Of a stretch of 64,000 nt of DNA, positions 1-8,106 are shown in pieces. The notes beneath the pieces were generated by a model that saw only the letters and a program-made list of their open reading frames with translations, had not been told where the DNA came from and made no database searches. Position 1 is the stretch's first letter. Every line of letters begins with the position of its first letter. A program made the translations under genes and the position numbers. The DNA lies in contig NZ_MJUX01000001.1 in NCBI RefSeq assembly GCF_001927245.1, positions 1,328,723 through 1,392,722 on the forward strand. The letters are read 5' to 3'. Source of the stretch: Acuticoccus yangtzensis. Lineage in GTDB: Bacteria; Pseudomonadota; Alphaproteobacteria; Rhizobiales; Amorphaceae.

Positions 1-64
1 GGCCCAGCGTGGTGCCGGTCACCCGCGCCGTGGGGTCCACGGTCGGCGCCTCGGAAAGCCGCAT
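1..64 (-). CDS. Phosphonate-locus hexapeptide acetyltransferase, N-terminal fragment
   Basis: Only the first 21 codons lie in the window; the gene runs off the left edge. Reading from an ATG at 64, the protein begins MRLSEAPTVDPTARVTGTTL. This resembles the start of the left-handed beta-helix (hexapeptide repeat) acyltransferases found in C-P lyase operons (TIGR03308 type), which open with a LSE-PTV-PTA-V motif. The start lies 4 bp after the phnL stop, so it is probably the third gene of the phnK-phnL unit. The exact substrate in this family is not settled. The assignment rests on a short stretch plus context. Confidence 0.6.
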   Translation of the reverse strand, partial: MRLSEAPTVDPTARVTGTTLG

Positions 65-68
65 CGGC

Positions 69-767
69 TCAGGCGGCCCGGCGCGGCGAGAAGGCCGTCA
101 CGTCGACCACGCGGTCGCACACCGCCTCGCGCACCTCGTGGTCGTGGAAGATGCCGAGGATGGCCGTCCCCGCCGCCTTCTTCGCCGTGATCAGGTCCAC
201 GACGACGGCGCGATTGGCGGCGTCCAGGCTCGCGGTCGGCTCGTCCACCAACAGCAGCGGCGTCTTGCGGATGAACCCGGCGGCGATGTTCACGCGCTGC
301 TTCTCACCGCCCGAGAAGGTCGCCGGCGGCAGGCCCCACAGCCGTTCGGGCAGGTTGAGGCGCGTCAGCAGCGATGCGGCCTCCTCGCGCGCGCCGTCGC
401 CGCCGCCCGCCGCGCTCACGAGGTCGAGCGCCGAAACGCGTGGGATGGCGCGCAGGAATTGCGTCACCTCGGCGATCGTCTCGCGCCGCACCGCGGCGAA
501 GTCGCGCGCGGTCATCGCCGTGGTGTCGACGAGGGCGCCGCGGTGGCGCACCTTCACCGCCCCGGACCGCGCCTGATAGGTGCCCGCGACGATCTTCATG
601 ATCGAGCTTTTGCCCGCGCCGGACGGGCCGCCCAGCACCACGCATTCCCCCGCCGCGACGGTGAAGCTGACGTGCTCCAGCACCGGCAGGACGATGCCGC
701 CGCGCAGGTGCATGGTGAAGGCTTTCGAGAGATTTTCGACCGCGAGGATGGTGTCCGCCATGGTCAC
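69..767 (-). CDS. phnL: PhnL, C-P lyase ABC-type ATP-binding protein
   Basis: 232 residues, normal for PhnL. Walker A GGPSGAGKS lies at about 46-54, the ABC signature FSGGEKQ at 151-157, and Walker B LLLVDEP at 171-177. PhnL is an ABC-type NTPase without a membrane partner. Together with PhnG, H and I it is needed to make alpha-D-ribose 1-methylphosphonate 5-triphosphate from ATP and a phosphonate in the cytoplasm. The ATG overlaps the phnK stop by four bases (ATGA), which indicates translational coupling. A second in-frame ATG two codons on (761) is also possible. Confidence 0.93.
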   Translation of the reverse strand: MTMADTILAVENLSKAFTMHLRGGIVLPVLEHVSFTVAAGECVVLGGPSGAGKSSIMKIVAGTYQARSGAVKVRHRGALVDTTAMTARDFAAVRRETIAEVTQFLRAIPRVSALDLVSAAGGGDGAREEAASLLTRLNLPERLWGLPPATFSGGEKQRVNIAAGFIRKTPLLLVDEPTASLDAANRAVVVDLITAKKAAGTAILGIFHDHEVREAVCDRVVDVTAFSPRRAA

Positions 768-1696
768 ACCGCCAAAATCGAGGAGACGAGGAGCTGGGTG
801 TAGGGGTGCTGCGGGTCTTCGAGCACCCGGTCGGTGAGGCCCTCCTCCACCACGCGCCCGCCCTTCATCACCATCATGCGGTCGGCGAGCAGCCGCGCCA
901 CGGCGAGATCGTGGGTGACGAGGATGGCGGCGAGGCCCAAGTCGGCGACGAGGCGACGCATGACGTCGAGCACGCGGGCCTGGACGGAGACGTCGAGCCC
1001 GCCGGTTGGCTCGTCGAGGAAGACGAGGCGCGGATGGGTGACGAGGTTGCGGGCGATCTGCAGGCGCTGGCGCATGCCGCCGGAGAAGGTGCGCGGGGCG
1101 TCGTCGATGCGGTCGGCGGGGATCTCGACACGCTCAAGCCAGGCGGCGGCGGTGGCGCGGATGTCGCCATAGTGGCGGCCGCCGACGGCCATCAGCCGCT
1201 CGCCCACGTTGCCGCCGGCGGAGACCGACATGCGCAGCCCGTCGGCGGGGTTCTGGTGGACGAAGCCCCAGTCGGTGCGGGCGAGGCGGCGGCGCTCGGC
1301 CTCGGTCATATCGTCGATATCGGTCACCGTGCCGTCCCGCAGGCGGTAGGTGATGGCGCCGGAGGTGCGCGGCAGGCGGCCGGAGACGGTGCTGAGGAGC
1401 GTGGTCTTGCCGGAGCCGGATTCGCCGACGATGGCGAGCACCTCGCCCGGCCAGAGCGAGAAGGTGACGTCCGCGCAGCCGATGCGCGCGCCGTAGGTCT
1501 TGGTGAGGCCGGTGGCGGTGAGGAGCGGCGCGTCCTCGTCCGGCGTACCGGGCGCGCGCGGCTGATCCGCTCCGGGATGCGCCCCGTGCGCCGCAGCCCT
1601 GCGGAGTGCGGTGCCGGTGTTCAGGGTGTGCGGCGCGGCGCTCCCCTCTGCCGGTCCCGGCGGGGATGGGAGAGGGTTCGCCGTGTCGGTGGCCAT
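764..1696 (-). CDS. phnK: PhnK, C-P lyase ABC-type ATP-binding protein
   Basis: 310 residues from the ATG at 1696, which has AAGGA seven bases upstream. The open frame extends further 5', but that part is repeat-derived and unlike PhnK. Walker A GESGSGKT is at 91-98, signature FSGGMRQ at 204-210 and Walker B LVFLDEP at 224-230. In E. coli, PhnK binds the PhnGHIJ core. The first ~55 residues are a Pro/Ala-rich extension not usual in the ~250-residue family, so translation could begin further in. It is followed by phnL with an ATGA overlap. It is not contiguous with phnJ: two unrelated small genes intervene, and a separate PhoB-box candidate lies at 1834-1851. Confidence 0.92.
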   Translation of the reverse strand: MATDTANPLPSPPGPAEGSAAPHTLNTGTALRRAAAHGAHPGADQPRAPGTPDEDAPLLTATGLTKTYGARIGCADVTFSLWPGEVLAIVGESGSGKTTLLSTVSGRLPRTSGAITYRLRDGTVTDIDDMTEAERRRLARTDWGFVHQNPADGLRMSVSAGGNVGERLMAVGGRHYGDIRATAAAWLERVEIPADRIDDAPRTFSGGMRQRLQIARNLVTHPRLVFLDEPTGGLDVSVQARVLDVMRRLVADLGLAAILVTHDLAVARLLADRMMVMKGGRVVEEGLTDRVLEDPQHPYTQLLVSSILAV

Positions 1697-1833
1697 GGCC
1701 GTGTCCTTACTCTGCGCGGGCGTATCACACTGCCGCCGCGTGATGGCGCGGGCCATCTTGCGTCCCCGGCGGTGCGCGGCCGCCGTGCCGCCTGCCCTGC
1801 CGCCGCTCCGATGCCGCCCAATGCCAAGGCGCC

Positions 1834-1851
1834 ATGACAGGGTTGTGACGC
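1834..1851 (-). promoter_or_regulatory. Candidate PhoB box upstream of phnK
   Basis: On the minus strand the sequence reads GCGTCAC AACC CTGTCAT: two 7-mers with an 11-bp period, matching the PHO-box consensus (CTGTCAT, 4 nt, CTGTCAY) at 7/7 in the second half and about 5/7 in the first. It lies about 140 bp upstream of the phnK ATG. It implies that phnKL has its own phosphate-starvation promoter, separate from that of phnG. Confidence 0.55.
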
Positions 1852-1955
1852 CGACCCTGCGCCCGAATGCGGTGCCGGTCCACCGGGCGGTGCGCAAAAG
1901 GAGGCGCGTGGGCGTCGGCCGGACCGCAGACCGAGCCTGACCGCGGTGCGGCGGG

Positions 1956-2037
1956 CGGCAACCCTGTGGACGGCAACCCTGTGGACGGCAACCCTGTGGA
2001 CGGCAACCCTGTGGACGGCAACCCTGTGGACGGCACC
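1956..2037. repeat. 15-bp tandem repeat, five perfect units plus a partial sixth
   Basis: The unit CGGCAACCCTGTGGA occurs five times without change from 1956 to 2030, then breaks down after CGGCA at 2031. It lies upstream of the phnK PhoB-box candidate and downstream (minus-strand sense) of the lipoprotein gene's promoter region. The 15-bp period keeps the minus-strand frame open through the repeat and creates an artificial N-terminal extension of phnK. It is probably a variable-number tandem repeat formed by slippage. Confidence 0.9.
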
Positions 2038-2130
2038 GCGGCAATGAACGGCGCAGGCGCGGAGACAAGGAAGCATTAACCAAGTGCGTTCACGACTTGG
2101 TCAGATCATGGGCGCCGAAGGGATCGGGAG

Positions 2131-2529
2131 ATGTCGAGACTGGCCATGCCTCTGGCTCTGGCGGCCGCGCTGTCGCTGTCGGGATGCATCTCGGGCGATT
2201 GGAGCGGGCTCGGCCTCTTCGCGGAGGCGGACAGTGAAACCTGCCGGTCGGACGGTTGGGTCGACGTGTGCCAGGACGGCGGGGCGATCCGCGTCACCGA
2301 CAACAGCCCCGGCGCGCGCCAGCTCAGCGAGGCGGAGCTGGCGGACCGGGCCTATGACCTCATCGACGTCGCCCAGCTTCCTGTCGGCGGATCGCAGTCG
2401 GGACCGGCCGGCGCGGGATTTTCGCTCGGCCGGACGGATCTCAGCGCTTGCAGCGTCGGCAGCGGGATCGCCGAGGGGAACACCGCCATTTTGACGTGCC
2501 GCCTGACGATGGTGGTCACCCTCGACTGA
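2131..2529 (+). CDS. Small lipoprotein of unknown function
   Basis: 132 residues. The N-terminus MSRLAMPLALAAALSLSGC is a lipoprotein signal with lipobox LSGC (Cys at about 19), so the mature protein should be membrane-anchored in the periplasm. The rest is acidic, with four further cysteines (two near CRSDGWVDVC, two near the C-terminus), suggesting disulfides. I do not recognise a family. It is on the plus strand between phnJ and phnK, opposite to both, and so interrupts the phn cluster. A purine-rich GGGAG directly precedes the ATG, with AAGG further up. Confidence 0.7.
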   Translation: MSRLAMPLALAAALSLSGCISGDWSGLGLFAEADSETCRSDGWVDVCQDGGAIRVTDNSPGARQLSEAELADRAYDLIDVAQLPVGGSQSGPAGAGFSLGRTDLSACSVGSGIAEGNTAILTCRLTMVVTLD

Positions 2530-2567
2530 GGGCGACCACCACCGCGTCATGCGGGTTCGGCGAGCGA

Positions 2568-2876
2568 TCAGCAGCCGGTCGGGGCGAGGCTGACGTAGTC
2601 TTCCTTGATGCGCTTGCGGGTCTCGATATAGAGCGGCGCGTTGCGGCCGACGACGTAGCGGTTACCATCGACGGAAATGGTCTTCTGGGCGCCGCGCAGC
2701 TTGATGCCCTTCGGATAGACTTTGTAATGGGCCGGGTAATAGGTGCCGACGTAGCACTTTTGTGCACCGCGGTCGTCCCGCTCGACGACATAAGAGTCCG
2801 TCGGGTCCCCTGCCAGCGCGGGCAGAGCGAAAGCCGACATGGCGGCGCTAATGGCAGCAATACAGATCAGTTTCAT
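2568..2876 (-). CDS. Small secreted protein of unknown function
   Basis: 102 residues from the ATG at 2876, which has GGGAGA five bases upstream. A longer in-frame start at 2912 would place residues before the signal peptide and is less likely. Residues 1-22 (MKLICIAAISAAMSAFALPALA) form a Sec signal peptide. The mature part is basic and tyrosine-rich, with two cysteines, and resembles short periplasmic proteins of unknown function in rhizobia. It has its own promoter-like sequence and lies between phnJ and phnK in the same direction, but is unlikely to take part in C-P lysis. Confidence 0.65.
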   Translation of the reverse strand: MKLICIAAISAAMSAFALPALAGDPTDSYVVERDDRGAQKCYVGTYYPAHYKVYPKGIKLRGAQKTISVDGNRYVVGRNAPLYIETRKRIKEDYVSLAPTGC

Positions 2877-2925
2877 AAAAATCTCCCACAAGCCAAGGTC
2901 CATCAGGGGCACCCCGTGCCTGTGG

Positions 2926-2955
2926 ATACAAGTAAAAATTGGGTTGCGCTGTCAA
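2926..2955 (-). promoter_or_regulatory. Sigma-70-like promoter for the small secreted protein
   Basis: On the minus strand a perfect -35 TTGACA (2955-2950) is followed after 18 bp by TTGTAT (2931-2926), a weaker -10. It lies about 50 bp upstream of the ATG at 2876, in a locally AT-rich stretch that stands out from the GC-rich surroundings. Confidence 0.45.
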
Positions 2956-3051
2956 TACTTCGTTTACCGATTTGTGCGTGCCGGCGCATTGCCATAAGTC
3001 TTAACGTGCGCCGTTAACCATTTTTTCGCCCGCCGATCGGCCGAGTTGAAC

Positions 3052-3897
3052 TTAAACGTTCGGCGCCTCCGCGGCGCGTCTCTGCGTGCAGAAATCCGTA
3101 TCCGAGCAGGTGAACATGCGCCCACCCGCGTCGTCGGTCACGATCTCGTCAAGGTAGACGCCGGTCGCCCCGCACAGCGCGCAGGGTGCATCGAACGCCT
3201 GCACCGCGAAGGGATGGTCCTCGAAGTCGAGGCTCACGACCTCGGTGAAGGGCGGCACCGCGTAGATGCGCTTCTCACGTCCGGCGCCGAAGAGCTGCAG
3301 CGCGGGCGAACGGTGCATCTTCGGATTGTCGAACTTCGGCGTCGGCGAAGGGTCCATGATGTACCGCCCCTCCACCTTCACCGGGTAGGCGTAGGTGGTG
3401 GCGATGTGGCCGTGGCGGGCGATGTCCTCGTAAAGCTTCACGTGCATCAGGCCGTATTCTTCCAGCGCGTGCATCACCCGCGTCTCCGTCTCGCGCGGCT
3501 CCAGGAAGCGCAAGGGCTCGGGGATCGGCACCTGGAAGACGAGGATCTGCCCGGCCGAGAGCGGCGTCTCGGGGATGCGGTGGCGGGTCTGGATGATCGT
3601 CGCGTCCCTGGTCGCCGTCGTCACCGCCACGTTGGCGACGCGGGCGAAGAAGGCGCGGATGGACACCGCATTGGTGGTGTCGTCGGACCCCTGGTCGATC
3701 ACCTTCAGCGTATCGTCGGGGCCGATGATGGAGGCGGTGACCTGCACGCCGCCGGTGCCCCAGCCATAGGGCATCGGCATTTCGCGGCTGGCGAAGGGGA
3801 CCTGGTAGCCGGGGATCGCCACGGCCTTCAAAATCGCCCGGCGGATCATGCGTTTGGTCGCCTCGTCGAGATAGGCGAAGTTGTAGGTGAGCGTCAC
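3052..3897 (-). CDS. phnJ: PhnJ, radical SAM C-P lyase
   Basis: 281 residues from the GTG at 3897, which overlaps the phnI TGA (GTGA). The open frame continues upstream but only inside phnI. PhnJ cleaves the C-P bond of ribose 1-methylphosphonate 5-phosphate to give methane and the cyclic phosphate, by a radical SAM mechanism. The C-terminal cysteines lie at about 239, 242, 264 and 270, spaced as in E. coli PhnJ (241, 244, 266, 272), which hold the Fe-S cluster. The glycine-rich PYGWGTGG near residue 34 covers the glycyl-radical region. Length and motifs are complete. Confidence 0.96.
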   Translation of the reverse strand: MTLTYNFAYLDEATKRMIRRAILKAVAIPGYQVPFASREMPMPYGWGTGGVQVTASIIGPDDTLKVIDQGSDDTTNAVSIRAFFARVANVAVTTATRDATIIQTRHRIPETPLSAGQILVFQVPIPEPLRFLEPRETETRVMHALEEYGLMHVKLYEDIARHGHIATTYAYPVKVEGRYIMDPSPTPKFDNPKMHRSPALQLFGAGREKRIYAVPPFTEVVSLDFEDHPFAVQAFDAPCALCGATGVYLDEIVTDDAGGRMFTCSDTDFCTQRRAAEAPNV

Positions 3898-4994
3898 TCC
3901 GCCGCCTCCTGCGCGTCCGTTTCGCCGGGCGCGGCGCCGGCGGCGGCCTCGGCGCGGAGGCGCCGCACCAGCGCCGCCTCGGCCTGGAAGTCCACGTAGT
4001 GGGGCAGCTTCAGGTGCTCCACGAAGCCGGTCGCCTGCACATTGTCGCTGTGGGCGATGACGAATTCTTCGTCCTGCGCCGGCGCCACGCGGTCCTCGCC
4101 GAGTTCGCCCGCCCTCAGCGCGCGGTCCACCAGCGCCATCGCCATCGCCTTCCTCTCCACCCGGCCGAAAACGAGGCCGTAGCCGCGCGTGAATTGCGGC
4201 GGCTCCTCGGCGGACCCGTGGAACTGGTTCACCATCTGGCATTCGGTCAGCGTCATGGTGCCGAGCGTGACGGGGAAGCCGAGTTCCGGCACGTCGAGCT
4301 CCAGCTCCACCGCGCCGGTGCGGATCTCGCCCACGAAGGGGTGGTTGCGCCCGTACCCGCGCTGCGTGGAATAGGCGAGGCCGAGAAGCCATCCCTCGTC
4401 GCCGCGCGCCAACGCCTGCAGCCGCACGTCACGCGGCAGCGGCGAGACGAGCGGCTCGCGCGTGAGGTCGCCCGGCTCGGCGTCGCGCGCGGCGGGGTCC
4501 GCGGCGTCCGGCTCGACAAGGCCCTCGTGGCCCAGAACGTCGGTCACGCGCGGGGCGGGGCCGAGCGGGTCCGCGGTGGCGGGCGGCTCAGCACCAAGGT
4601 CCGGCTCGATCAGGCGGTGCGTATAGTCGAAAGTCGGCCCCAGCACCTGGCCGCCGGGAAGGTCCTTGAAGGTCGCGGAAATGCGCCGCTCGATCGCCAT
4701 CGCCGCGGTGTCCACGGGGCGCGAGGCGCCGAGCCGCGGCAAGGTGGTGCGGAAGGCGCGCACGAGGAAGATCGCCTCGATGAGGTCGCCGCGCGCCTGG
4801 CGGATGGCGATGGCGGCCAGCTCCGGGTCATAGAGCGAGCCCTCGGCCATCACCCGGTCCACGGCGAGCGTGAGCTGGCCGGCGATCTGCTCGGCGGTGA
4901 GTTCGGGAACGGCGGGATCGCCGCGGCGGTCCTTGGCGAGCAGGCGGTGGGCGTTGGCGATCGCCGCGGCGCCGCCCTTCACTGCGACGTACAC
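3894..4994 (-). CDS. phnI: PhnI, C-P lyase core nucleosidase subunit
   Basis: 366 residues with the typical start MYVAVKGGAAAI. PhnI carries the nucleosidase activity of the C-P lyase core. With PhnG, H and L it displaces adenine from ATP by phosphonate, giving ribose 1-phosphonate 5-triphosphate. The gene overlaps phnH by 16 bp and phnJ by 4 bp, consistent with coupled translation of the G2H2I2J2 core complex. No key region looks missing. An acidic Ala/Asp/Pro stretch at about residues 155-170 is a local variation. Confidence 0.95.
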   Translation of the reverse strand: MYVAVKGGAAAIANAHRLLAKDRRGDPAVPELTAEQIAGQLTLAVDRVMAEGSLYDPELAAIAIRQARGDLIEAIFLVRAFRTTLPRLGASRPVDTAAMAIERRISATFKDLPGGQVLGPTFDYTHRLIEPDLGAEPPATADPLGPAPRVTDVLGHEGLVEPDAADPAARDAEPGDLTREPLVSPLPRDVRLQALARGDEGWLLGLAYSTQRGYGRNHPFVGEIRTGAVELELDVPELGFPVTLGTMTLTECQMVNQFHGSAEEPPQFTRGYGLVFGRVERKAMAMALVDRALRAGELGEDRVAPAQDEEFVIAHSDNVQATGFVEHLKLPHYVDFQAEAALVRRLRAEAAAGAAPGETDAQEAAE

Positions 4995-5575
4995 GTGACC
5001 TCCGTGGTGCGCGGCAGCCCGACGACGCCGGCGCCCGCTTCGTCGATGAGGATGAAATCCAGACCGCGCGGGAACAGCGCCCGGTTGGCGGCGAGGCGGG
5101 CGAGCACCGCGTCGGACAGGTCGGCGTCGAGGGTGCGGGCGCCGTCGATGCCGGGGCCGGCGAGGCGCAGCGTGCGGCCTGAAAGGCGCACCGGGGCGAT
5201 GAGCGTGGCGGAGCGGTCCGGGTAGACGTCGTCGCCAACGCTGAGCCCATTCGGCAGCGCGTTCAGACCGGTGACGGCGGCGAAGCGCGCGGCGGCCGGG
5301 TCGGCGGTGACGGGGGCGCCGGTGTGGAAGGTGAGCCAGGGCGCGGCCGCCGCGAAGGCGGGGGCGAGATAGACCGGCGTCTCCTGGTCGGCGAGCGTGA
5401 GGAGCACGGCGCCCGCCCCGGCAGAAAGCGGCGCGGGCGGCCCGGCGGCCGGCAGAGCGTGGACGGTCCCGGGCTCGGCGAGCGCGGACAGGACGGCGCG
5501 AAAAGCGGCCTGCGCGTCGAACACGGGGTGCGCGAAGGCGCCCTCAAGGGCGGTGGTGAGATCGGAGTTGTCCAT
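4979..5575 (-). CDS. phnH: PhnH, C-P lyase core subunit
   Basis: 198 residues, usual for PhnH. The N-terminus (HPVFDAQAAFRAVLSALAEPG) is typical: in this family an arginine-rich F-R-x-hydrophobic segment is followed by AxPGT. PhnH has a PLP-transferase-like fold without PLP and acts as a structural subunit of the core. The ATG shares one base with the phnG stop (TGATG). The 3' end overlaps phnI by 16 bp. Confidence 0.94.
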   Translation of the reverse strand: MDNSDLTTALEGAFAHPVFDAQAAFRAVLSALAEPGTVHALPAAGPPAPLSAGAGAVLLTLADQETPVYLAPAFAAAAPWLTFHTGAPVTADPAAARFAAVTGLNALPNGLSVGDDVYPDRSATLIAPVRLSGRTLRLAGPGIDGARTLDADLSDAVLARLAANRALFPRGLDFILIDEAGAGVVGLPRTTEVTCTSQ

Positions 5576-6075
5576 CAGTCCTCGCCCCGCACCATGGTGA
5601 AGAAATCGACCCGCGTGGCGGCGACCTCGGCGGCGCGGGCGGCCTCGCGCGCGGTGCGGGCGGCGTCCATCGCGCGGGCGGCGGCCGCGATCGTTTCCGC
5701 GTGCGCCGCGGTCTGGGCCAGCGCGTCGAGGAGGGCGATGGCTTTGGCGCGCGTCTCGTCCCGGCCCATGACGTGGCCGAAGCCGACTTCGCCGCTGGCA
5801 AGCTTCACGGTGCAGCGCGCCACGGTGGCTTCGCCCGCATTGAACGGCGCGCCGCCGCCGCCGATGCGTCCGCGCACCATGACGAGGCCGACCTCCGGCC
5901 CGCGCACGACGGTGTAGTCCGGCGCGGGGTCGATGGCGCCGAGCGTCGCCAGCACCTCGTCCGCCTCGGCGAGGGCGAGGGTGCGCAGGAGGGCCTGGCG
6001 GGATGCGATGGCGGGGTCCGGCGCCGGGGCGGGATCGGGCGCGGTGGCGGCGGGGTCGGGGGCGGGTCGGGTCAT
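5575..6075 (-). CDS. phnG: PhnG, C-P lyase core subunit
   Basis: 166 residues. The first ~25 are a low-complexity Asp/Pro/Ala stretch; the family domain starts at about SRQALLRTLALAEADEV. The conserved EVGLVMVRGRIGG and GEVGFGHVMGRD segments are present. It is the first gene of the phnGHIJ unit, and a strong PhoB-box candidate ends 23 bp upstream of the ATG. No phnF repressor gene lies next to it, so control probably comes from PhoB alone. Confidence 0.93.
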   Translation of the reverse strand: MTRPAPDPAATAPDPAPAPDPAIASRQALLRTLALAEADEVLATLGAIDPAPDYTVVRGPEVGLVMVRGRIGGGGAPFNAGEATVARCTVKLASGEVGFGHVMGRDETRAKAIALLDALAQTAAHAETIAAAARAMDAARTAREAARAAEVAATRVDFFTMVRGED

Positions 6076-6097
6076 GTCGCCTCGCTAGGCAGGCTTC

Positions 6098-6115
6098 GTG
6101 ACAGCCTTATGACCG
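6098..6115 (-). promoter_or_regulatory. PhoB box upstream of phnG
   Basis: The minus strand reads CGGTCAT AAGG CTGTCAC. This is 6/7 and 7/7 to the PHO-box half-sites with the correct 4-nt spacer. It ends 23 bp from the phnG ATG, so a promoter using it would give a very short leader. Confidence 0.7.
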
Positions 6116-6240
6116 CGGGAGCGATGGCCCGGCAAGCGGGTGGCTTCTCCGCCCGCGTCTTGAGGCCGAGCGAGGGGCTCGTCCGCCCGCGTCTTCGCGG
6201 CAGCGGTGCGGCCTGCCCGCTCGCATCGCCCCTTCGCGCA

Positions 6241-6276
6241 ACGAAAAAGGGCGCGGGGAAGACCCCGCGCCCTTCG
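6241..6276 (-). terminator. Rho-independent terminator of the BI-1 family gene
   Basis: A 12-bp stem (AAGGGCGCGGGG at 6247-6258 with its complement at 6263-6274) closes a 4-nt loop. In the minus-strand direction the GC core is followed by a run of five T. It lies about 25 bp after the stop of the gene at 6301-7083. Confidence 0.85.
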
Positions 6277-6300
6277 TCCAGCCCGGAAGGCCGGGTCCGA

Positions 6301-7083
6301 TTACTGGCGGTTGCCGAGCAGCGACAGCAGGAACTGGAACATCATGATGAAGTCCAGGTAGAGCTGCAGCGCGCCGATGACGGCCTTGCGGCCCGCCGTG
6401 GCCGAGTCGTCGCCCACATAGTAGCTTTCCTTGATCTTCTGCGTATCGAACGCGGTCAGGCCGGCAAACACCAGCACGCCGATGATCGAGATCGCGAACT
6501 GCAGCGCGGAGGACTGCAGGAAGATGTTCACCAGCATCGCGATGAAGATGCCGATCACACCCATGATCAGGAACGAGCCCATCCCGGACAGGTCCTTCTT
6601 GGTGGTGTAGCCGTAGAGGCTGAGACCACCGAAGGCGACCGCCGTGATGAAGAACACGCGCACGATGCTCTCGGACGTGTAGACGAGGAAGATCGTCGAC
6701 AGCGAGGCGCCGACCAGCGCGGCATAGAGGAAGAAGAGCGCGCGGGCCTTCGCCGGCTCCATCTTGTGGACGCCGAAGGAGAGCCAGAAGACGACGCCGA
6801 GCGGGGCGAGCGCCAGCACCCACTTCAGCGGGGTCGTGTAGAGGGTGACGCCGAACTGCGTCAGATAGATGCCGTTGCCGACCTGCGCGACGGCGCCTTC
6901 GCCGCCCTGCGTGGTCGCCAAGGCGAAGACGGCGAGCGCCGCCACACCCGTGAGGGCGAGCCCGATGGCCATGTAGTTGTAGACCTGCAGCATGTAGCTG
7001 CGCAGGCCCTGGTCGATGGATGCATCGTACCGCGCGGCTCCAGTGGCCGGCCGTGTGGTCGTGTTCTGATTCCAGGTCGCCAT
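6301..7083 (-). CDS. Bax inhibitor-1 (YccA/YbhL) family membrane protein
   Basis: 260 residues from the ATG at 7083, with AGGGA about six bases upstream. Seven hydrophobic segments can be traced between about residue 40 and the C-terminus. The family signature is present in the last third: GLTAFDTQKIK in the sixth segment and a C-terminal LYLDFIMMFQFLLSLLG. Bacterial members are inner-membrane proteins thought to be pH-sensitive calcium leak channels or FtsH interactors; the role in this organism is unknown. It is monocistronic, ended by a strong terminator, and commonly found with this form in alphaproteobacteria. Confidence 0.9.
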   Translation of the reverse strand: MATWNQNTTTRPATGAARYDASIDQGLRSYMLQVYNYMAIGLALTGVAALAVFALATTQGGEGAVAQVGNGIYLTQFGVTLYTTPLKWVLALAPLGVVFWLSFGVHKMEPAKARALFFLYAALVGASLSTIFLVYTSESIVRVFFITAVAFGGLSLYGYTTKKDLSGMGSFLIMGVIGIFIAMLVNIFLQSSALQFAISIIGVLVFAGLTAFDTQKIKESYYVGDDSATAGRKAVIGALQLYLDFIMMFQFLLSLLGNRQ

Positions 7084-7295
7084 TGAAATCCCTATGACAG
7101 TCCTAAGGAGCCGGGGCGGGCGGCCGCGAACGGACGCCTCCCAGGTCGGTAAGATATGGCAACCGGGCAACCGCGCCGCAAGAACTTCGCGCATGGGTGC
7201 GGCTTCGGATCGTCGTCTTTTGCCGCCGCGCTCGGGCGCCAATTGACGCAGCCGGCGCGCAAGGCCCGGCTCCGCGCCGCCGCCCGCAGCCTCGC

Positions 7296-7814
7296 CTACT
7301 CGCGCTCGAAGGTGATTTCGGCCGTCGTCACCAGCGTTTTGCCGTCGGACATCGTGTCCACGGTGACGATGCTGAATTCCTTGTCGTTTGCGGGGGCGAT
7401 CGTCATGGTCGCGATGTCGTCGCCATGGATCGTCTTCGGAAACGTCATGGTCAGGACGATGCGCCCGTCTTCCTGCGGCCCGCCGTCGAGCTCGGCCGGC
7501 CCCGCATTGGAGCCGATATAGGTGCCCTTCAGCCGCTCGCCCTGGCGCACCATGTCGGCGCCGATGGCCCGCTTCAGCACCATCATCGCCCGGCATTCGC
7601 CATCGAAACCGATCTGGTCGCCGGACTGCGCGCCCTCGATCTCGCAGGTGACGTTCATCTTGCGCGACTTGTCATCCTTCTGAACGAAGCCTTTGCCGCT
7701 CCACTTGCCGGTAATATCGAAAATCGAGGTTTCCTCGGCGGCGGCCTGACGGACCGGCACAGCGAGATTAAACCCGGCCACCATCAAGGCCGTGACGAGT
7801 GTGAACTTCAGCAT
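7296..7814 (-). CDS. Secreted protein of unknown function
   Basis: 172 residues with GGAG in GAAGGAGATGGG before the ATG. Residues 1-26 (ending VRQAAA-EET) are a signal peptide. The mature domain contains a W-SGKGFVQKDDKS segment and alternating hydrophobic strands reminiscent of a lipocalin or beta-barrel-like fold, with two cysteines (CEIEG, GEC) that could pair. It resembles conserved periplasmic proteins of rhizobia; I know no function. It is monocistronic. Confidence 0.75.
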   Translation of the reverse strand: MLKFTLVTALMVAGFNLAVPVRQAAAEETSIFDITGKWSGKGFVQKDDKSRKMNVTCEIEGAQSGDQIGFDGECRAMMVLKRAIGADMVRQGERLKGTYIGSNAGPAELDGGPQEDGRIVLTMTFPKTIHGDDIATMTIAPANDKEFSIVTVDTMSDGKTLVTTAEITFERE

Positions 7815-8106
7815 CCCATCTCCTTCAACCGCTTTGATTGCGCCGCATCATAATAGATGCGTCATGGATACCAACGGAGCTTCGCATAATCCGTTCGCGG
7901 TGCGATGGCGAGTCACAGGTCGGCGAGGCGCTTGTCAGAGTTCGGCATCACTGGTAGCTCCAGGGCCGCAGCGTTCCGTGGAGGAACTGGAAGCGATCGC
8001 GGTGCGGCCGACCCAACTCGGGGGCCAAGTCCGCGGCTGTGTCTGACGGGTCCGGCCCCTCGGCCGCCCCCGCCATCCCGGTGCGCGCGTCGTGAATGGA
8101 GACTCT

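Noticed and set aside
1697..2083. N-terminal 129-residue extension of phnK
   Set aside because: Encoded largely by the 15-bp repeat and by promoter DNA; PhnK homologues begin far later and a good ribosome site precedes 1696.
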